From: Sipunculus nudus
Lineage: Eukaryota; Annelida; Sipuncula; Golfingiida; Sipunculidae
DNA: 64,000 nucleotides
Assembly (NCBI GenBank): GCA_026874595.1
Contig: CM049322.1
Coordinates: forward strand, 21,921,400-21,985,399
Reading direction: 5' to 3'
Under the pieces are notes generated by a model, which saw nothing but the letters and a program-made list of their open reading frames with translations, searched no databases and was not told where the DNA came from. The translations under genes and the position numbers were made by a program. Shown here one piece after another: positions 35,771 through 48,377 of the stretch. Position 1 is the first letter of the stretch, and the number at the start of each line of letters is the position of its first letter.

Positions 35771-38154
35771 CGCACAGATTTGCTAAAATATTAATAATTA
35801 GCTATTATTAATGTGCAGTAAAAAACAATAAAAAACTTTGATTTATTGAGATTTGTTGCATTTAAAAGAGGTTTCTTAGAGCTGTCTCTTTACAAATTAC
35901 CCGTAAAGAGGAATATTCAGGAATGGAAAATATTAAAGGAACACTGGTGCTTACATAGGAGCTTTGGAATAGGAGTAACCTACTCTAACCTTAACTTTTT
36001 AAGATATTTGATCTCGTGGGTCCTAAGCTCTGAGTTGTACCCGAACACGATATGTCATGACACGGATGTCATCTCGATTAAAAATTAAAAAAAACATTAA
36101 ACACAAGGCCTGTCAAAAACAAGAAACAAAAACATCCGAAGATTACTATACAAGTAGATGTAAGACAAGCTTAAGATGATTGGTTCACAACTCAAAATGG
36201 CAGGCTTTTTGTGCAGAGGAACATCATGGGTGATTGATTTTTTTAGATATAACTGATATAATATTAATGAACACAAAACACACAGAAAATTTAGATTAGA
36301 ACTGTTATAGAAAGAGTTAACACTGTACAATAGATATCTCACTTACAGGTAGTTGTCAATATCTTACATTACGGACTAGTCAAGACCACCAGAATTATTA
36401 TCTTGTGGAATGTTTTTAATATCAGAACGTCCTTTATAACATAAAAAAGAAGCTGCCCTCTAGAGAGAAACAATCGAATTGCATCACAAAATCGCTTAAC
36501 ACTGTTTACCCGAACATTGGCACTAAATAAGAGGCATTCTATCCTCTTAAAATGGCTATCGATTATGAGTTATATCGTTGGTATATAAGTCATCAGAGAG
36601 CTGTGATTTTTTTTTTATTGTGGTGTTGCACTTTAAGTAAGTATAGTATAGCCAGATGATTGTTTCTCAAAGTATATTAATATGCCGTATCATGTATCGA
36701 TGTTAGCGTGTGAATGTAGGTTTAGGGAACCGAGGGGTTTTATTTGATGGCAGTTTCAGTTCAGTCGTGACTCTGTGACAGTTGTTTATTGTCAGACCCG
36801 TCAGAGTTAGTCCAAACTATTTCCTGTAACAGGACTGTTTAATGTAGATTTCAGAGTGCACGTGCAAGCATGATGCTCATACTCGTGTTATGGGGCATGC
36901 CCATTTTAATATTCATGCATTGAGCGGCAGATCTCCATAATATTATAAGGCGATAGGCCAGAGGCGTTGTCAGGATGTATGAAGTGCCCGGTGCACGATA
37001 GAAAACAAAAACAAAATTTCATCACGCTGGTCAGTTTGAAGGCCAAATGGATGGTCAGAGACTGTCAGAGAATCGATCAGCAGACGGACGCTTTCCCGGT
37101 TTATTGAGAGTCATGGTCTAAGGCCCGCAAATATGGCTCACAAAAGGACCCGTTAGGTATACTTACAGAAAGGGTTTGTAAATAGCTTAAGATCATCAGC
37201 CGTGATGAAACACAGGAACAGACCAATGGACTTTACACGATAGCTGATATTTTCTTAGTACCGAATATTGACTCTAGTTGTGTCGTGTTCTTATACCAAT
37301 ACTGGAATCATTCAGAGAAAATGACAGGGGATAATGTGTGAAATACGGACATCTTCACCATGATTCGACACTCGAGGCTATAAGTCAATCAGTATGTGTT
37401 TTAGTTGTGATTTCTCAGAAGAGTGATTGTGGTGAACCAGTGATTTGTCCGGCAGAGAAATATGCCAGGGTTCACTGCTGTGCAGAGGGACACGGGCCAC
37501 ATACCTGGACCGTTACGTGCGCGACGGTCATGTGACCGACGGACAAGCTTCGGTGTTAAAAGAACATTCTGTGTTATGTCATCGGATTAGGATTAAAAAG
37601 GATTCTGTGTTGTGTGCATATACAGGACAAGTGGATATTGTCACGATTGTCACAAGAGAAATGTAACATTTTTATTTTTATTATATTTTATTGTCCATTA
37701 TACACAAGCCTTTTTCATTTCTTGAGTGTATTTGTGAGCTTCGGCAATCTCAATTCACCGTTAAGAAAATCAAGGAGTCCATTCCTTGAGGTGTAACAAT
37801 ATGAATCATTTCCCGTCGATATGTAAGGTAAATAAGTATGACTGGAGTGTTAGTCTAGATACATGTTGAATGTACTTGTTTTTTTTAGTAGTAACATTTC
37901 GTAAACATTTCAAACAGACTTTTTTTCTTTGATTTGATATCATATCAGTTTAAGGTATGTTAATGTATATTTTTGATCTGTTTGAACTTTCAGCGAATAC
38001 TATTAATTAATTCCTCCTTTTATTATGACAACACAGTATTTTTTTACTAATGCCATATATAGCATATTAATCAGTATGCAGCCGCTCCTGTCAATTAGCA
38101 AGTAAACGTATATCTTACTTAAGTGAACGTTACTTAAGTGCCTATTACAGCTAA
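35771..38154. other. Intronic/intergenic stretch, nothing recognised
   Basis: No Ig, lectin or transposase motif was found. The open frame at 37338-37535 has several cysteines but no supporting splice sites and was not accepted. Confidence 0.45.
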
Positions 38155-38922
38155 CAAAAAGATCACTCTGCAAATGATCTGTAGCAGTTGTAGCATTTAC
38201 AAAGAATCTGTAGCAAGTACAACACAAACAGATGATCTGAAGCAAATGCGACACTTATTGATGGTCTGCAATAAATCCAACACTTACAAATTATCTGTAG
38301 TATATTGGTCACGTTCAGACGATATGCAGTAAATGAGAAATGTACATATATTCTGTAGTAAACCAAACACTTGCAGATGATCTGTAGTTTATGCGACACT
38401 TACGGAATATCTACAATGAACCTGATACCTACGGATGATCTATAGTAAATACGATACTTACAGATGACCTGCAGTAAATACAATACTTACAGATCACCTG
38501 CAGTAAATACGATACTTACAGATGACTTGCAGCAAATGCAATACTTACAGATAACCTACAGTAAATACGATACTTACAGATGACCTTCAGTAAACACAAT
38601 GCTTACAGATAACCTGCAGTTAACACGATACTTACAGATAACCTGCAGTAAACACGATACTTACAGATGACCTGCAGTAAATACGATACTTACAGATGAC
38701 CTGCAGTTACACAATACTTATAGGTGACCTGCAGTAAATGCGATACTTACAAATGACCTGCGTTCATACGATACTTACATATGGTTCGCAGTAATTGCGA
38801 CATTAACTGATAAACTGCAGTAAATACGATAATTACAGATGACCTGCAGTAATACGATACTTACAGATGATTTGCAGTAAGTGCGACACTAACGGATGAC
38901 ATGCAGTAAATACAATACTTAC
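38155..38922 (-). repeat. Splice-donor-bearing minisatellite next to Ig2b (block A), 29-bp unit
   Basis: About 26 units. On the minus strand a unit reads CTGCAGGTCATCTGTAAGTA then TCGTATTTA. Its first part matches the end of the Ig2b exon plus its donor (best seen in block B, CTGCAGGTCATCT then GTAAGT). By hand count, GTAAGT occurs about 13 times besides the real donor at 38922, at least nine of them directly after CT. The array starts exactly at the exon boundary. Variation rises toward the distal (lower-coordinate) end. Confidence 0.85.
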
Positions 38923-39034
38923 AGGTGATCTCTAGAATCATCTCGTTCTGGACCTGAGACAGCGGGGTCTGCGTGGAGACCTTACACCTGACAAGCTTGT
39001 CGTGATCGGCATGGCTAGCTGTGTAGTTTACAGC
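38923..39034 (-). CDS. Ig block A, exon Ig2b (second half of Ig domain 2)
   Basis: 112 nt, phase 0 in (acceptor GTTCACAG), phase 1 out (donor GTAAGT). Encodes VNYTASHADHDKLVRCKVST and ends in ILEIT. The second Ig cysteine is in VRCKVS. Closely similar to 54847-54958. The matching first half of Ig2 was not found between here and 49.4 kb. Confidence 0.88.
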
Positions 39035-39359
39035 CTGTGAACGGAGAATGAATAAAGATCTAAATATGCATTAAGTAACTCCAACTGTGTACACGTAAAA
39101 TGAACAAGCGTCTTAATCATGCTGGTAGGCCTAGATTAACTTGTTTCTAAATCATCACAGACTTGAAAAAATATATATTGCATGTTGCAATATTCTCATA
39201 GCAAATGGATAGTTATTATCCATTTGCTTATGACATCAACCATTTTGTAGAGTAATTTTTAGTGAAAGTCACATTTTCATAGCTTAATTCATCTGAATTT
39301 AATAAAACAAGCTTCACAAATTCTCTTAAGAATATTTGATTCTCCTAACAAAGGTGTTT

Positions 39360-40160
39360 TGTCAATTGTGGAAACAACTCTTGAGGGCTAGGTTGAAACA
39401 CCCAAACCGGCCGAGCTCTGGTGGATATATAAAATCGGCCGTGCAGCGAGCTCCTTGCCCAATTAAAAAAACCCGGTCGACATCCGTCGATTTGTATAGT
39501 TTGTGGTTACATTACTATCGAGTCCAAAGATTTTTCTGCACCTGAAATGTGATGGGGTCCGAGAAGACGGCGTTGGAAGCCTCTCCAAGGCACCGTGCGG
39601 AACTCGTCCCACGCTTTTTGAATCAACCGAAACTCAGTGATCCGCCCGGCCATTTTGGACCTGTCAGCGGTGTCCTGGCGGAGTTCGCGCGATCGAAAAA
39701 TTCGGAGGAACCCCCAGATCCCCGAACGGTGCTCGCTTGTGACCCCTTCGATCTCTTCCCGAGCTGCTACAGAGCAAAATGTTCGCCAAATTTCCAGCGA
39801 GTCCTGGTCGCTCTTTACCTCCGCGCTAAAGGAGCCTCACATATCCTGTTCCCAATTCAGCGATTTTCCATTGGCGAATTCTGAGGCCGCAGAGATCGTA
39901 AACAGCTCGCCCGATTATCGCTTGGGCATCAGCCAACATTCGATTAATGGCAGCACACCGACCATTTAAGACCATATATTTGCTTTAAATTCGAACGGAG
40001 GTCGGCTAATCGCGCAACCGCAGCATGGGCTCCCTACGATACACTAACGACCCCCTCCCGTATCCCGCCCAACTTGTACTAAGTATAGGACGTGCTTCGA
40101 GCGCGCTCCGTGCTGATGTCGGGCCGTCATCGGGCGGCTAATACGTGGCCCTGCAGAATC
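39360..40160. other. Isolated GC- and CpG-rich island of unknown nature
   Basis: Base composition changes sharply from the AT-rich surroundings. CpG is frequent (for example TTCGCGCGATCG near 39685 and GAGCGCGCTCCG near 40099). Open frames of 110 codons on the plus strand reflect the high GC and overlap each other in different frames. No domain, rRNA or tRNA was recognised. It could be a promoter-type CpG island, a transposon end, or recently acquired DNA. Confidence 0.5.
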
Positions 40161-41331
40161 CTCCTGTCAACTCAGGAATTTTATACATCCATCACTTATC
40201 TCCAGTATCTTTTTAATTCTATTTATGAGACCTTCAAATGAAGTGGTCATCTATTCTTTTCACAAAATTCATGATTTTTTTGTGCACACTGGCAGTCATT
40301 TTGCTCAATGATTCAGCTGAACGTCATAGCCCATGGGCCACTTGTTTTATCAATTATTGTTATCACAGCTTGTTTCTGTGAAGAAGATAATTCTCTTACT
40401 CAAAAGAATTTTTTAAATGATAAAACCATTATTGGTCTATAAAGGGGCCATTTTTTTATAAAATTCAGTAGATATACCATCATTTCCTGGGGTTTTTTTT
40501 GCAAATGTTTTGAGAGTCAAATGGCATTCTCCTACAGTAACTGGTCTATAGAAATTTATGAATTTATTTAGAAAAAAACTGGTAGCTTTATTGTGTTTAA
40601 ATAGTTATAAATCTCATGTTGTGTCTTGATTGTTTCGGAACAATAAAGTTGTTGATAATAATCTTTTTTTCTTTACCATCTGTGACCATCTCTACTGTTA
40701 CTGACCTGAGTTTATTTATGTTTTATAGCCAAATGTTATACTTCCCCAAAATATTTGAAATTTTTATGTCGATGTTCAAACCACCTGAATTTTAATTTAA
40801 GTATACAGCCTTGTGTATTGGGGTTATCTACTTTTTCAAAAGGTCCTTTAACTGAACTCACTCAATTCATCTTTTAAATCTTTATTCTTATTCAACTCAT
40901 GAAGATATATTGTTTCCTGCAATTTAAATAATCTGTATTTTTAAATTTCCTCTTCTGACTTTTACAGTGAAATGGACAAAAATATACCTATTATATCGGG
41001 TTTCCAACATTCCTAGTGGTATCAGTTTGAATACACACATGTTGAACAATATGAGATAGGTGACTGAGCACTTTTAATTTAGGCTTCGTTTCCGGATAAC
41101 CAATGCATATGACTAAGAAAGTTCAACCTTTACAGACATGTGCCCTTTACAACGTAGGATTACAGTGCAAGTTTGGTAGCGGCGCTTTAATAGTTATTAA
41201 ATAATATGCAATCACAAAAATTGACGTCAGTAGAATAAACAGCCAATTTCCATTTGTTTTACAGAACTATAGTTATTCCTAAACTGGTAAAAGTCAATAA
41301 AGATCGGTCGGTGATTCGGTGATACGGGGGT

Positions 41332-41354
41332 GGGGGGGGGGGGGGGGGGGGGGG
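41332..41354. repeat. poly(G) homopolymer
   Basis: More than 20 consecutive G, preceded by GGGGGT. Confidence 0.9.
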
Positions 41355-42214
41355 AGTGATCCGTGATTGTCCCATGTGAGTTACAAAAGTCTAGTTATTA
41401 TTATTCTGCCACTTTTTTTATCCGATTACATTTATATTTACATGGGATGTACCCTACCATAGTCCAATTAGTTTCACCCAATGTTAGTAACCTTGACCTA
41501 TTTTCAAGGTCACAGGGTAAAAAGGTGCATTTTTTAATGTCGATTTTCTTCTAAACTATAGTGAGTGATTCGGGGGAAGGGCAGGGCGACAAAAAAGATA
41601 GGAGCCAGCCAAACTCTCCTGATATAACCTTCTAGCTTTATATAAGGGTAAGGTATAATGTCTTTGGGCGCAATTAGTTGTACATACTTCATTTTAATTT
41701 ACGTGCTAGACAGGCAGTGGATCAGAGTTTGTTGAAGATGGACAAGTACGGTCATTGTTGAGAGGAACATGATAATCATAAGTTACACACACACGCTCCT
41801 ATTTCATATACCACTATAGGAATAACATGAATATACGCATAAAAGCATACACGATAACACAAAAATGAACAGGGAAAAAGAAAACAAAAAAATGAAGTAA
41901 ATTCAATTTATCTTAAGACAAAAATATTTTACATGTAAAGTCATTTGTGAATTGCATATTTTTTTTTATAAAATTATAAAATACCAGCTGCTCAATTATT
42001 GAAAGCCTATTTTAAAAGGTCAAGTGTGTTCACAGTTTGAACGAATGTTGACTGGCCGTTATAGTATTCCTGAAGCATGTCTCAATGTTCTCAAGGAATG
42101 GGACCCAAGGCCCCAAAAATTCCGTATCGGTTCCATGTAACAAGATCTTGGCTTCCACATCACTACTCAACCTTAAAGTATTGATTTATAAAGATGTATG
42201 CTGTATATAAGGAA

Positions 42215-42390
42215 ATGAGAGACACGGAGAAGAGAGACAGACAGAGAGAGAGGCTAAGAATGAGAAAAGTAGGAATAAGACTAAAGAATATAGAGGAAGA
42301 GATAGTGAGATGGAGTTGGAAGGCGAGATGGGGCGAAGGCGAGACAGAGGGTGAGGGAAATAGTGAGAGAGAGAGAGGAGATCCGAATGT
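42215..42390 (+). repeat. Polypurine tract
   Basis: About 175 bases are almost only A and G on the plus strand (GAGAGAC, GGCGAGA motifs). Such tracts can form triplex DNA. Confidence 0.8.
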
Positions 42391-43101
42391 GGAAGGTTAT
42401 TTCTTGAAAAAGACTTGAGTAAATCTTAGCAGCTGATTTTACTCGTTCGTTATGTACAATATACAGAGCCCAGACTTTCCTAGCCAAGGCTTTAGTATTT
42501 ATGTTTGCTACTAAAGTGTGTAAATAATACGTGATTTCATGCATCGATAAACGTTACTCCGTGTCGGCTCTTATAACATGAAATGAGATGGTCAAGGAAT
42601 GGTAAATTAGTTATATGATTTGGCGCAAGGTAGAGGTGCCGATACTAAGTGAGATACAGCGGGAGAACATTTGGTTTCTATATCAGATGCAATAATTAAG
42701 TAATGACTATTTCATGGACTGGGCAAGTCTAAGACTTTCCGTTTACTCTGATTTAACGAATAACATATATGATATGTACAAAAACTTCTAATAACTACTT
42801 CTAATAAGTCTATTTAAAGTATAATAACACGTCTTACCACCTTGAATATTTATATACATTTAAAATATTCATATTCATTAATGAAAAATATATATTTGTG
42901 TGTGTGTGTATTCATAATTTTTTACAGACTATATACAAAATCAACAGTGGAATTGAATGTTACAAATAGGAATATCTCAATAAGTTCATACTTATGTTGG
43001 ACATTGTCTTCATTCATTAAAAAATTCTTTACTTTTCGTTTTTTTATGTAACTGTTCCCTTCCACCTTACATCAAGTAGGTTTATCAAGTTTTAGGTCAC
43101 A

Positions 43102-43525
43102 TACTGTGGATGCCTTTTTATTCACGAGGGTTTTAATTTCAAGATATTCGCGAATTATGAAATAATCGTGAATATGAAACCCTCGGTAATAAGATACCCT
43201 ATCAACTAAGATGACCTCTAAAAACAACCTCATAAGCAACCTAAGTTGTGCCTGGTTTCGAAACTTGCCCATGCATTAGCCCGCACACACCTACACACAG
43301 ACTGTGATACATATCGACTGTGATACAAGTCCTTATTTAATGACTTAACCGGAAATAAGTTAAGTATTGTAGGATTTTTTTTTCTAAACTTTAAATCAAT
43401 ACAAATCCTGTTATACTTATATTCTAAAAGCTCTGGTGCAATCGCGAACATGAAACCCTCGCGATATGTCCGAGTTGAAGAAATCGCGAAATTTCAGCCT
43501 CGCGAAAATAAAGCCAACCACAGTA
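43102..43525. mobile_element. MITE with TACTGTGG termini (copy 2)
   Basis: Begins TACTGTGGATGCC and ends with the inverse ...CCACAGTA. The termini continue into matched TTCGCGA/TCGCGAA segments, and inner GAAACCCTCG motifs are repeated at 43174 and 43451. About 424 bp, no coding capacity. Same family as 10467-10809. Confidence 0.65.
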
Positions 43526-43900
43526 TATAAGATAAGATATGTGATAGAGTCCTGGTTCTTCTTGCTTCATGTGATCAATCGTGACGCAACAAGGAGTGAC
43601 GTCATCAAGAGGCTTGTGGTACAGACCGGTGCATGACGAGTTGAATCGGACTGCACTGGAGATGGCGTGGGCGGAACTGGAAAAAAGAAGGATCCATGTT
43701 AGATATAAAAGACATGCTGTGTCTTGGGATCAGTACTTTCATGTTTCATTAGACAGTAATTTGATCACACACTTTATGGTCAAAACTTAGTGGTAGTGGT
43801 AGAGTTGTTGAAAGCCGAAAAACATTAGCCTCCCTGTTTAAACCCAAACACACCATTACCCTTCCCGTTTTAGCTCTAACATCAACAGCTTCCCTGTTTA

Positions 43901-44924
43901 ATAATAATACTATAATAATATATTGAACTTATATATAGCTCTATCAACAAAATAGTTATCAAAAGCGCTTTACAAGACACAACGCACAGTTTCACTAAAA
44001 CATAAAATGTAGATTCCTACTAAAGCAAAGATTCCTAAAAGAAAACCCTAATTTCTAAGAACTACCAAAAGCTAATACAAAAAGGTAAGTTTTAAGATTT
44101 CTTTTAAAAGAAGCTAAAGATGGTGAAGCTCTGATTGAGTGCGGAAGTTCATTCCATAACCTTGGTCCCACAACTGAGAAAGCTCTCGAACGACACATCT
44201 CACTTCGTGCTTTAGGGATCACTAAAAGCCCTTGGTCAGATTACCTAAGATGCCTGACCGGAACATAAAAAGTTCAGAGGTTCCTAATGTAAATAGGCGA
44301 TTGACCATTTATGGCTTTATATACTAATAATAAAATTTTAAAATCAATGCGCTGTCGCACCGGGAGCCAATGGAGTTCTTTAAGGATTGGTGTAATGTGG
44401 TCGCGCTTATTGGCACCAGTTACAAGCCTAGCAGCTGCATTCTGTACTCTCTCTAGCCGGTCCAGTAACTTGCTAGGAAGACCACATAGCAAAGAGTTGG
44501 ACAAGTGAATCCTTGAACTGATGAACGCATGAATAAATGTTATTAGTGAATCTTGAGTTAGGAAACCCTTTATCCTAGCTATATTACGCAGGTGGTAAAA
44601 AGCTAAACTACAAATATTATTTACATGCTTGTCAAGGCAAAGCCCTTGGTCAAACACTACCCCCACGTTTCTAACACTGTTTGTTGGCACAACTACAGAG
44701 TCAAATATGGTAAGAGTTTTCAACTGAGTTTTTGACCTCAGCTTGTTTGTACCGATAATCAGAACCTCAGTTTTATCAGCATTGAGTTTAAGCAGATTCT
44801 GACACATCCAAACACCTATGTCATGCTAGCATGTTTCAATGGTAGAAATAGGAACCTTTGATTCTGATTTAAATGACACATAAATGTGACTGTCATCAGC
44901 ATAAAAATGATAATTCATTCCATG
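43901..44924 (-). mobile_element. CR1-like LINE, 5'-truncated, inserted in the minisatellite
   Basis: The minus strand encodes the end of RT with YADD near 44895, a stop near 44830, then an open block of 177 codons (44274-44807) with LNADKTEVLIIG, GVVFDQGL, RVQNAAARLVTG and HWLPVRQRIDFKILL. After a few stops, FSVVGPRLWNELPHSIR and the LASFKRNLKTYLF end follow. The 3' end is an (ATT/TAA)n tail at 43901-43925. TTTAA on both sides may be the target duplication. These are typical CR1/L2-group phrases. Confidence 0.88.
44274..44807 (-). pseudogene. LINE RT C-terminal fragment, 177 codons open
   Basis: Open section of the CR1-like element. It carries the post-catalytic thumb/connection region (LERVQNAAARLVTG, PILKELHWLPV). 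The catalytic YADD lies upstream, separated by a stop. A dead copy, not a host gene. Confidence 0.85.
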
Positions 44925-45689
44925 CTTTAAACCAAAACACATCATTATACCCTCCTGTTTAAGCCCAAACACTTTAGCCTCACCGTTTAAGCCCAAACAG
45001 CATAAGCCTCCCTGTTTAAATCCAAATACAGCATTACCCTCACCGTTTTAGCTCTAATATCATCAGCTTCCCTGTTTAAACCCAAACACATCATTATACC
45101 CACCCGTTTAAGCCCAATCAGCATAAGCCTCCCAGTTTAAATCCAAATGCATCATCAGCTTCCCTGTTTAAATCCAAATGCAACATCAGCCTCCTTGTTT
45201 AAATCCAAATACAGCATAAGCATCCCTGTTTAAACCAAAACACACAATTACCCTCCCCTTTTAAACTTGAACATCATCAGCTTCCCTGTTTAAACCCAAA
45301 CACATCATTATACCCACCTGTTTAAGCCCAAACAGCTTAGCCTAACCGTTTAAACCCAAACAGAATAAGCCTCCCTGTTTAAACCCAAATATAACATTAG
45401 CTTCTCAGTTTAAACCAAAACACATCACTAGCCTCTCTACTTAAACTCATACACATCATTACCCTCCCGGTTTAGAACAAACCCACCATTATCCGTTTAA
45501 GCCCTAACTGCATTGCCCTCCTCGTTTAAGCCTACATGGCATAAACCTTCCCGTTTAAGCCCACACGGCATAAGCTTCTCAGTTTAAACCAAAACACATC
45601 ACTAGCCTCTCTACATAAACTCATACACATCATAACCCTCCCGGCTTAGAACAAACCCACCATTATCCGTTTAAGTCGCATTACCATCC

Positions 45690-47093
45690 CTGTTTAAGCC
45701 CACACGGCATAAACCTTCCCGTTTACCCCTACACGGCATAAACCTTCCCGTTTAAGCCCACACGGCATAAACCTTCCCGTTTATGCCCACACGGCATAAA
45801 CCTTCCCGTTTAAGCCCACACGGCATAAACCTTCCTGTTTAAGCCCACACGGCATAAACTTTCTCGTTTAAGCCCACACGGCATAAACCTTCCCGTTTAA
45901 GCCCACACGGCATAAACCTTCCCGTTTAAGCCCACACGACATAAACCTTCCCGTTTAAGCCCACACGGCATAAAACTTCCCGTTTAAGCCCACACGGCAT
46001 AAACCTTCCCGTTTAAGCCCACACGGCATAAACCTTCCCGTTTAAGCTCACACGGCATAAACCTTCCCGTTTATGCCCACACGGCATAAACCTTCCCGTT
46101 CAAGCCCACACGGCATAAACCTTCCCGTTCAAGCCCACACGGCATAAACCTTCCCGTTTAAGCCCACACGACATAAACCTTCCCGTTTAAGCCCACACGG
46201 CATAAAACTTCCCGTTTAAGCCCACACGGCATAAACCTTCCCGTTAAAGCCCACACGGCATAAACCTTCCCGTTTAAGCTCACACGGCATAAACCTTCCC
46301 GTTTATGCCCACACGGCATAAACCTTCCCGTTCAAGCCCACACGGCATAAACCTTCCCGTTTAAGCCCACACGGCATAAACCTTCCCGTTTATGCCCACA
46401 CGGCATAAACCTTCCCGTTTATGCCCACACGGCATAAACCTTCCCGTTTAAGCCCACACGCCATAAACCTTCCCGTTTAAGCCCACACGGCATAAACCTT
46501 CCCGTTTAACCCTACACGCCATAAACCTTCCCGTTTACCCCTACACGGCATAAACCTTCCCGTTTAAGCCCACACGGCATAAACCTTCCCGTTTAAGCCC
46601 ACACGGCATAAACCTTCCCGTTTATGCCCACACGGCATAAACCTTCCCGTTTAGGCCCACACGGCATAAACTTTCCCGTTTAAGCCCACACGGCATAAAC
46701 CTTCCCGTTTAAGCCCACACGGCATAAACCTTCCCGTTTAAGCCCACAATGCATAAACCTTCCCGTTTAAGCCCACACGGCATGAACCTTCCCGTTTAAG
46801 CCCACACGAAATAAACCTTCCCGTTTATGCCCACACGAAATAAACCTTCCCGTTCAAGCCCACACGGCATAAACCTTCCCGTTTAAGCCCACACGGCATA
46901 AACCTTCCCGTTTAAGCCCACACGGCATAAACCTTTTCCTTTATGCCCACACGGCATAAACCTTCCCGTTTATGCCCACACGGCATAAACCTTTCCGTTT
47001 ATGCCCACACGGCATAAACCTTCCCGTTTAAGCCCACACGACATAAACCTTCCCGTTTAAGCCCACACGCCATAAACCTTCCCGTTTATGCCC
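45690..47093 (+). repeat. Homogeneous core of a 29-bp minisatellite, about 48 units
   Basis: Unit CCTTCCCGTTTAAGCCCACA plus CGGCATAAA, repeated with only sporadic changes (TTTATGCCC, TTCAAGCCC, CGACATAAA, CGCCATAAA variants). Variants such as the ATGCCC form recur at intervals, indicating higher-order spread of multi-unit blocks. There are no unique spacers. The right edge is abrupt at 47093. Confidence 0.95.
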
Positions 47094-47776
47094 ACATTAT
47101 TTTATCTTCTTGAAAGATGAAAATCAAAACAAAAATGTTTGATGCGGATGTTAAAATTGACGCGGGCGGTGCCTGAGAACCATACCTTTTATTTATTTAT
47201 TTTCTTTTGCCTATACATGGACACAACTCTGCTAGCTGGCCTCTTAACAAAGCCGGTGTCTGTTTAAGGCCAGCGTTTATTATCCTGAAACTTTGTTTAG
47301 ACCAGGCCATTGAATTAGGCGGCGTCTGATCATGGATATACGGTGTGTGCTGAGCAGTACTCCATCAACACAGTGCACCGAGTGACGTAATTATATAACT
47401 AAATATGACATACATGTGACATACTTTCTACACTTCTCTATTCTATTAAATGTCACGGTTTATATGTAAAAAGTGCACATGGCAGGTTGTTAGGAATATG
47501 GAGTTGGATGGTAAGGTTAAATCCCTAGTTGAAGTTGTGAGATCACGGCTGATATTTCATTATTTCTATTATTATTATTTCAAACACAGGTGTCTCGTGG
47601 ATTTTACTTTTATTAAGTTTACCTATCCATGTTAATATTAAATCAATAACCCTCTAAATACCATTCTTACGACAAAAGAAACGCCTGCATTGTACAGTGG
47701 CACGTCACTTAAATTTCCAGCTTATTTACTACTTAACTATTGTATGTCAAGCAGTGATGCGCCTAAACTTGTTACA
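47094..47776. other. Non-repetitive stretch, nothing recognised
   Basis: No domain, RNA gene or transposon terminus was recognised. Confidence 0.4.
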
Positions 47777-47973
47777 CTTGTCAGCTATTTACATTAGAAA
47801 TCATTAAACAGTCGTCTGATTCATACGAAGACTTACTGCACTGTATTTTTTTTTCTTGGGTCCCCTGAGCTTTATCTAGGCCATGTCTCTTGGTACGTTC
47901 CCTGTAACACGTTAAGCCGGCTGTACAACGCTTGGTCGTGAATGCACGACTCATATAGGGCTGGTTAAAGCCC
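47777..47973 (+). repeat. ~190-bp direct repeat, copy 1
   Basis: Matches 48378-48565 through blocks such as AAATCATTAAACAGTCGTCT and AGCCGGCTGTACAACGCTTG. Confidence 0.88.
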
Positions 47974-48325
47974 CTTTCACACATTTACGGATAGCATCAC
48001 GGATCAACCCGGATCATCGTTCCGGGATCATTCGTATTATCTCCGGCATCATCCGTGTTAACTCCGGCATCATCCGTTTTAACTCCGGCATCACCTTGTA
48101 GGCATCCGGGATGATCCTTGTTGCACCGGCATGTTCGGAGAAAAAATTAAACCTGCGCAGGATTAAAACGGTCCGTATCACTCCTTGTTGGCACCGTGCA
48201 CCTCCGTGTAGCCGCCGCATACATCCGGGAGTCTCCGTGTAGCCACCGGGAGCTCCGTATTGAGACCGGTGTCTTTCAACCATGCTCCGGGATGATCCGT
48301 GTTGCTTTCCGTGAATATGTGAAAG
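47974..48325. mobile_element. MITE with CTTTCACA..TGTGAAAG termini
   Basis: Left terminus CTTTCACACATTTACGGATA and the inverted right terminus share about 25 of 35 bases, including an ACGGATCA block. The interior is a set of short repeats (CCGGCATCATCCGT type). About 352 bp, non-coding. It sits between the two copies of the direct repeat. The superfamily is not certain. Confidence 0.6.
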
Positions 48326-48377
48326 ACCTATAGAAGAAATAGCGCTGCCGTCCCCGAATACCACGGATTAAAGACCA

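Larger units (their letters stand above)
40161..43101. other. AT-rich stretch, nothing coding recognised
   Basis: Contains a poly(G) tract at about 41332-41354 and a purine-rich tract at 42215-42390, listed separately. No exon or transposon domain was recognised. Confidence 0.5.
43800..45690 (+). repeat. Old, diverged flank of the 29-bp minisatellite
   Basis: Units of about 28-31 bp such as CCTCCCTGTTTAAACCCAAA plus CACATCATTA, variable in length and sequence. The array is interrupted by a LINE at 43901-44924. To the right the units grade into the homogeneous core at 45690-47093. Confidence 0.85.

Noticed and set aside
37338-37535. Cysteine-containing open frame downstream of block A Ig2b
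   Set aside because: It is on the opposite strand to the Ig gene, overlaps another frame, and matches no family I recognise.
39549-39884. Protein-coding gene in the GC-rich island
   Set aside because: Overlapping open frames in several phases are expected at high GC; no domain, splice context or start signal supports one of them.
45690-47093. CRISPR array (29-bp regular repeat)
   Set aside because: Units are head-to-tail with no unique spacers, in eukaryotic DNA; it is a minisatellite.
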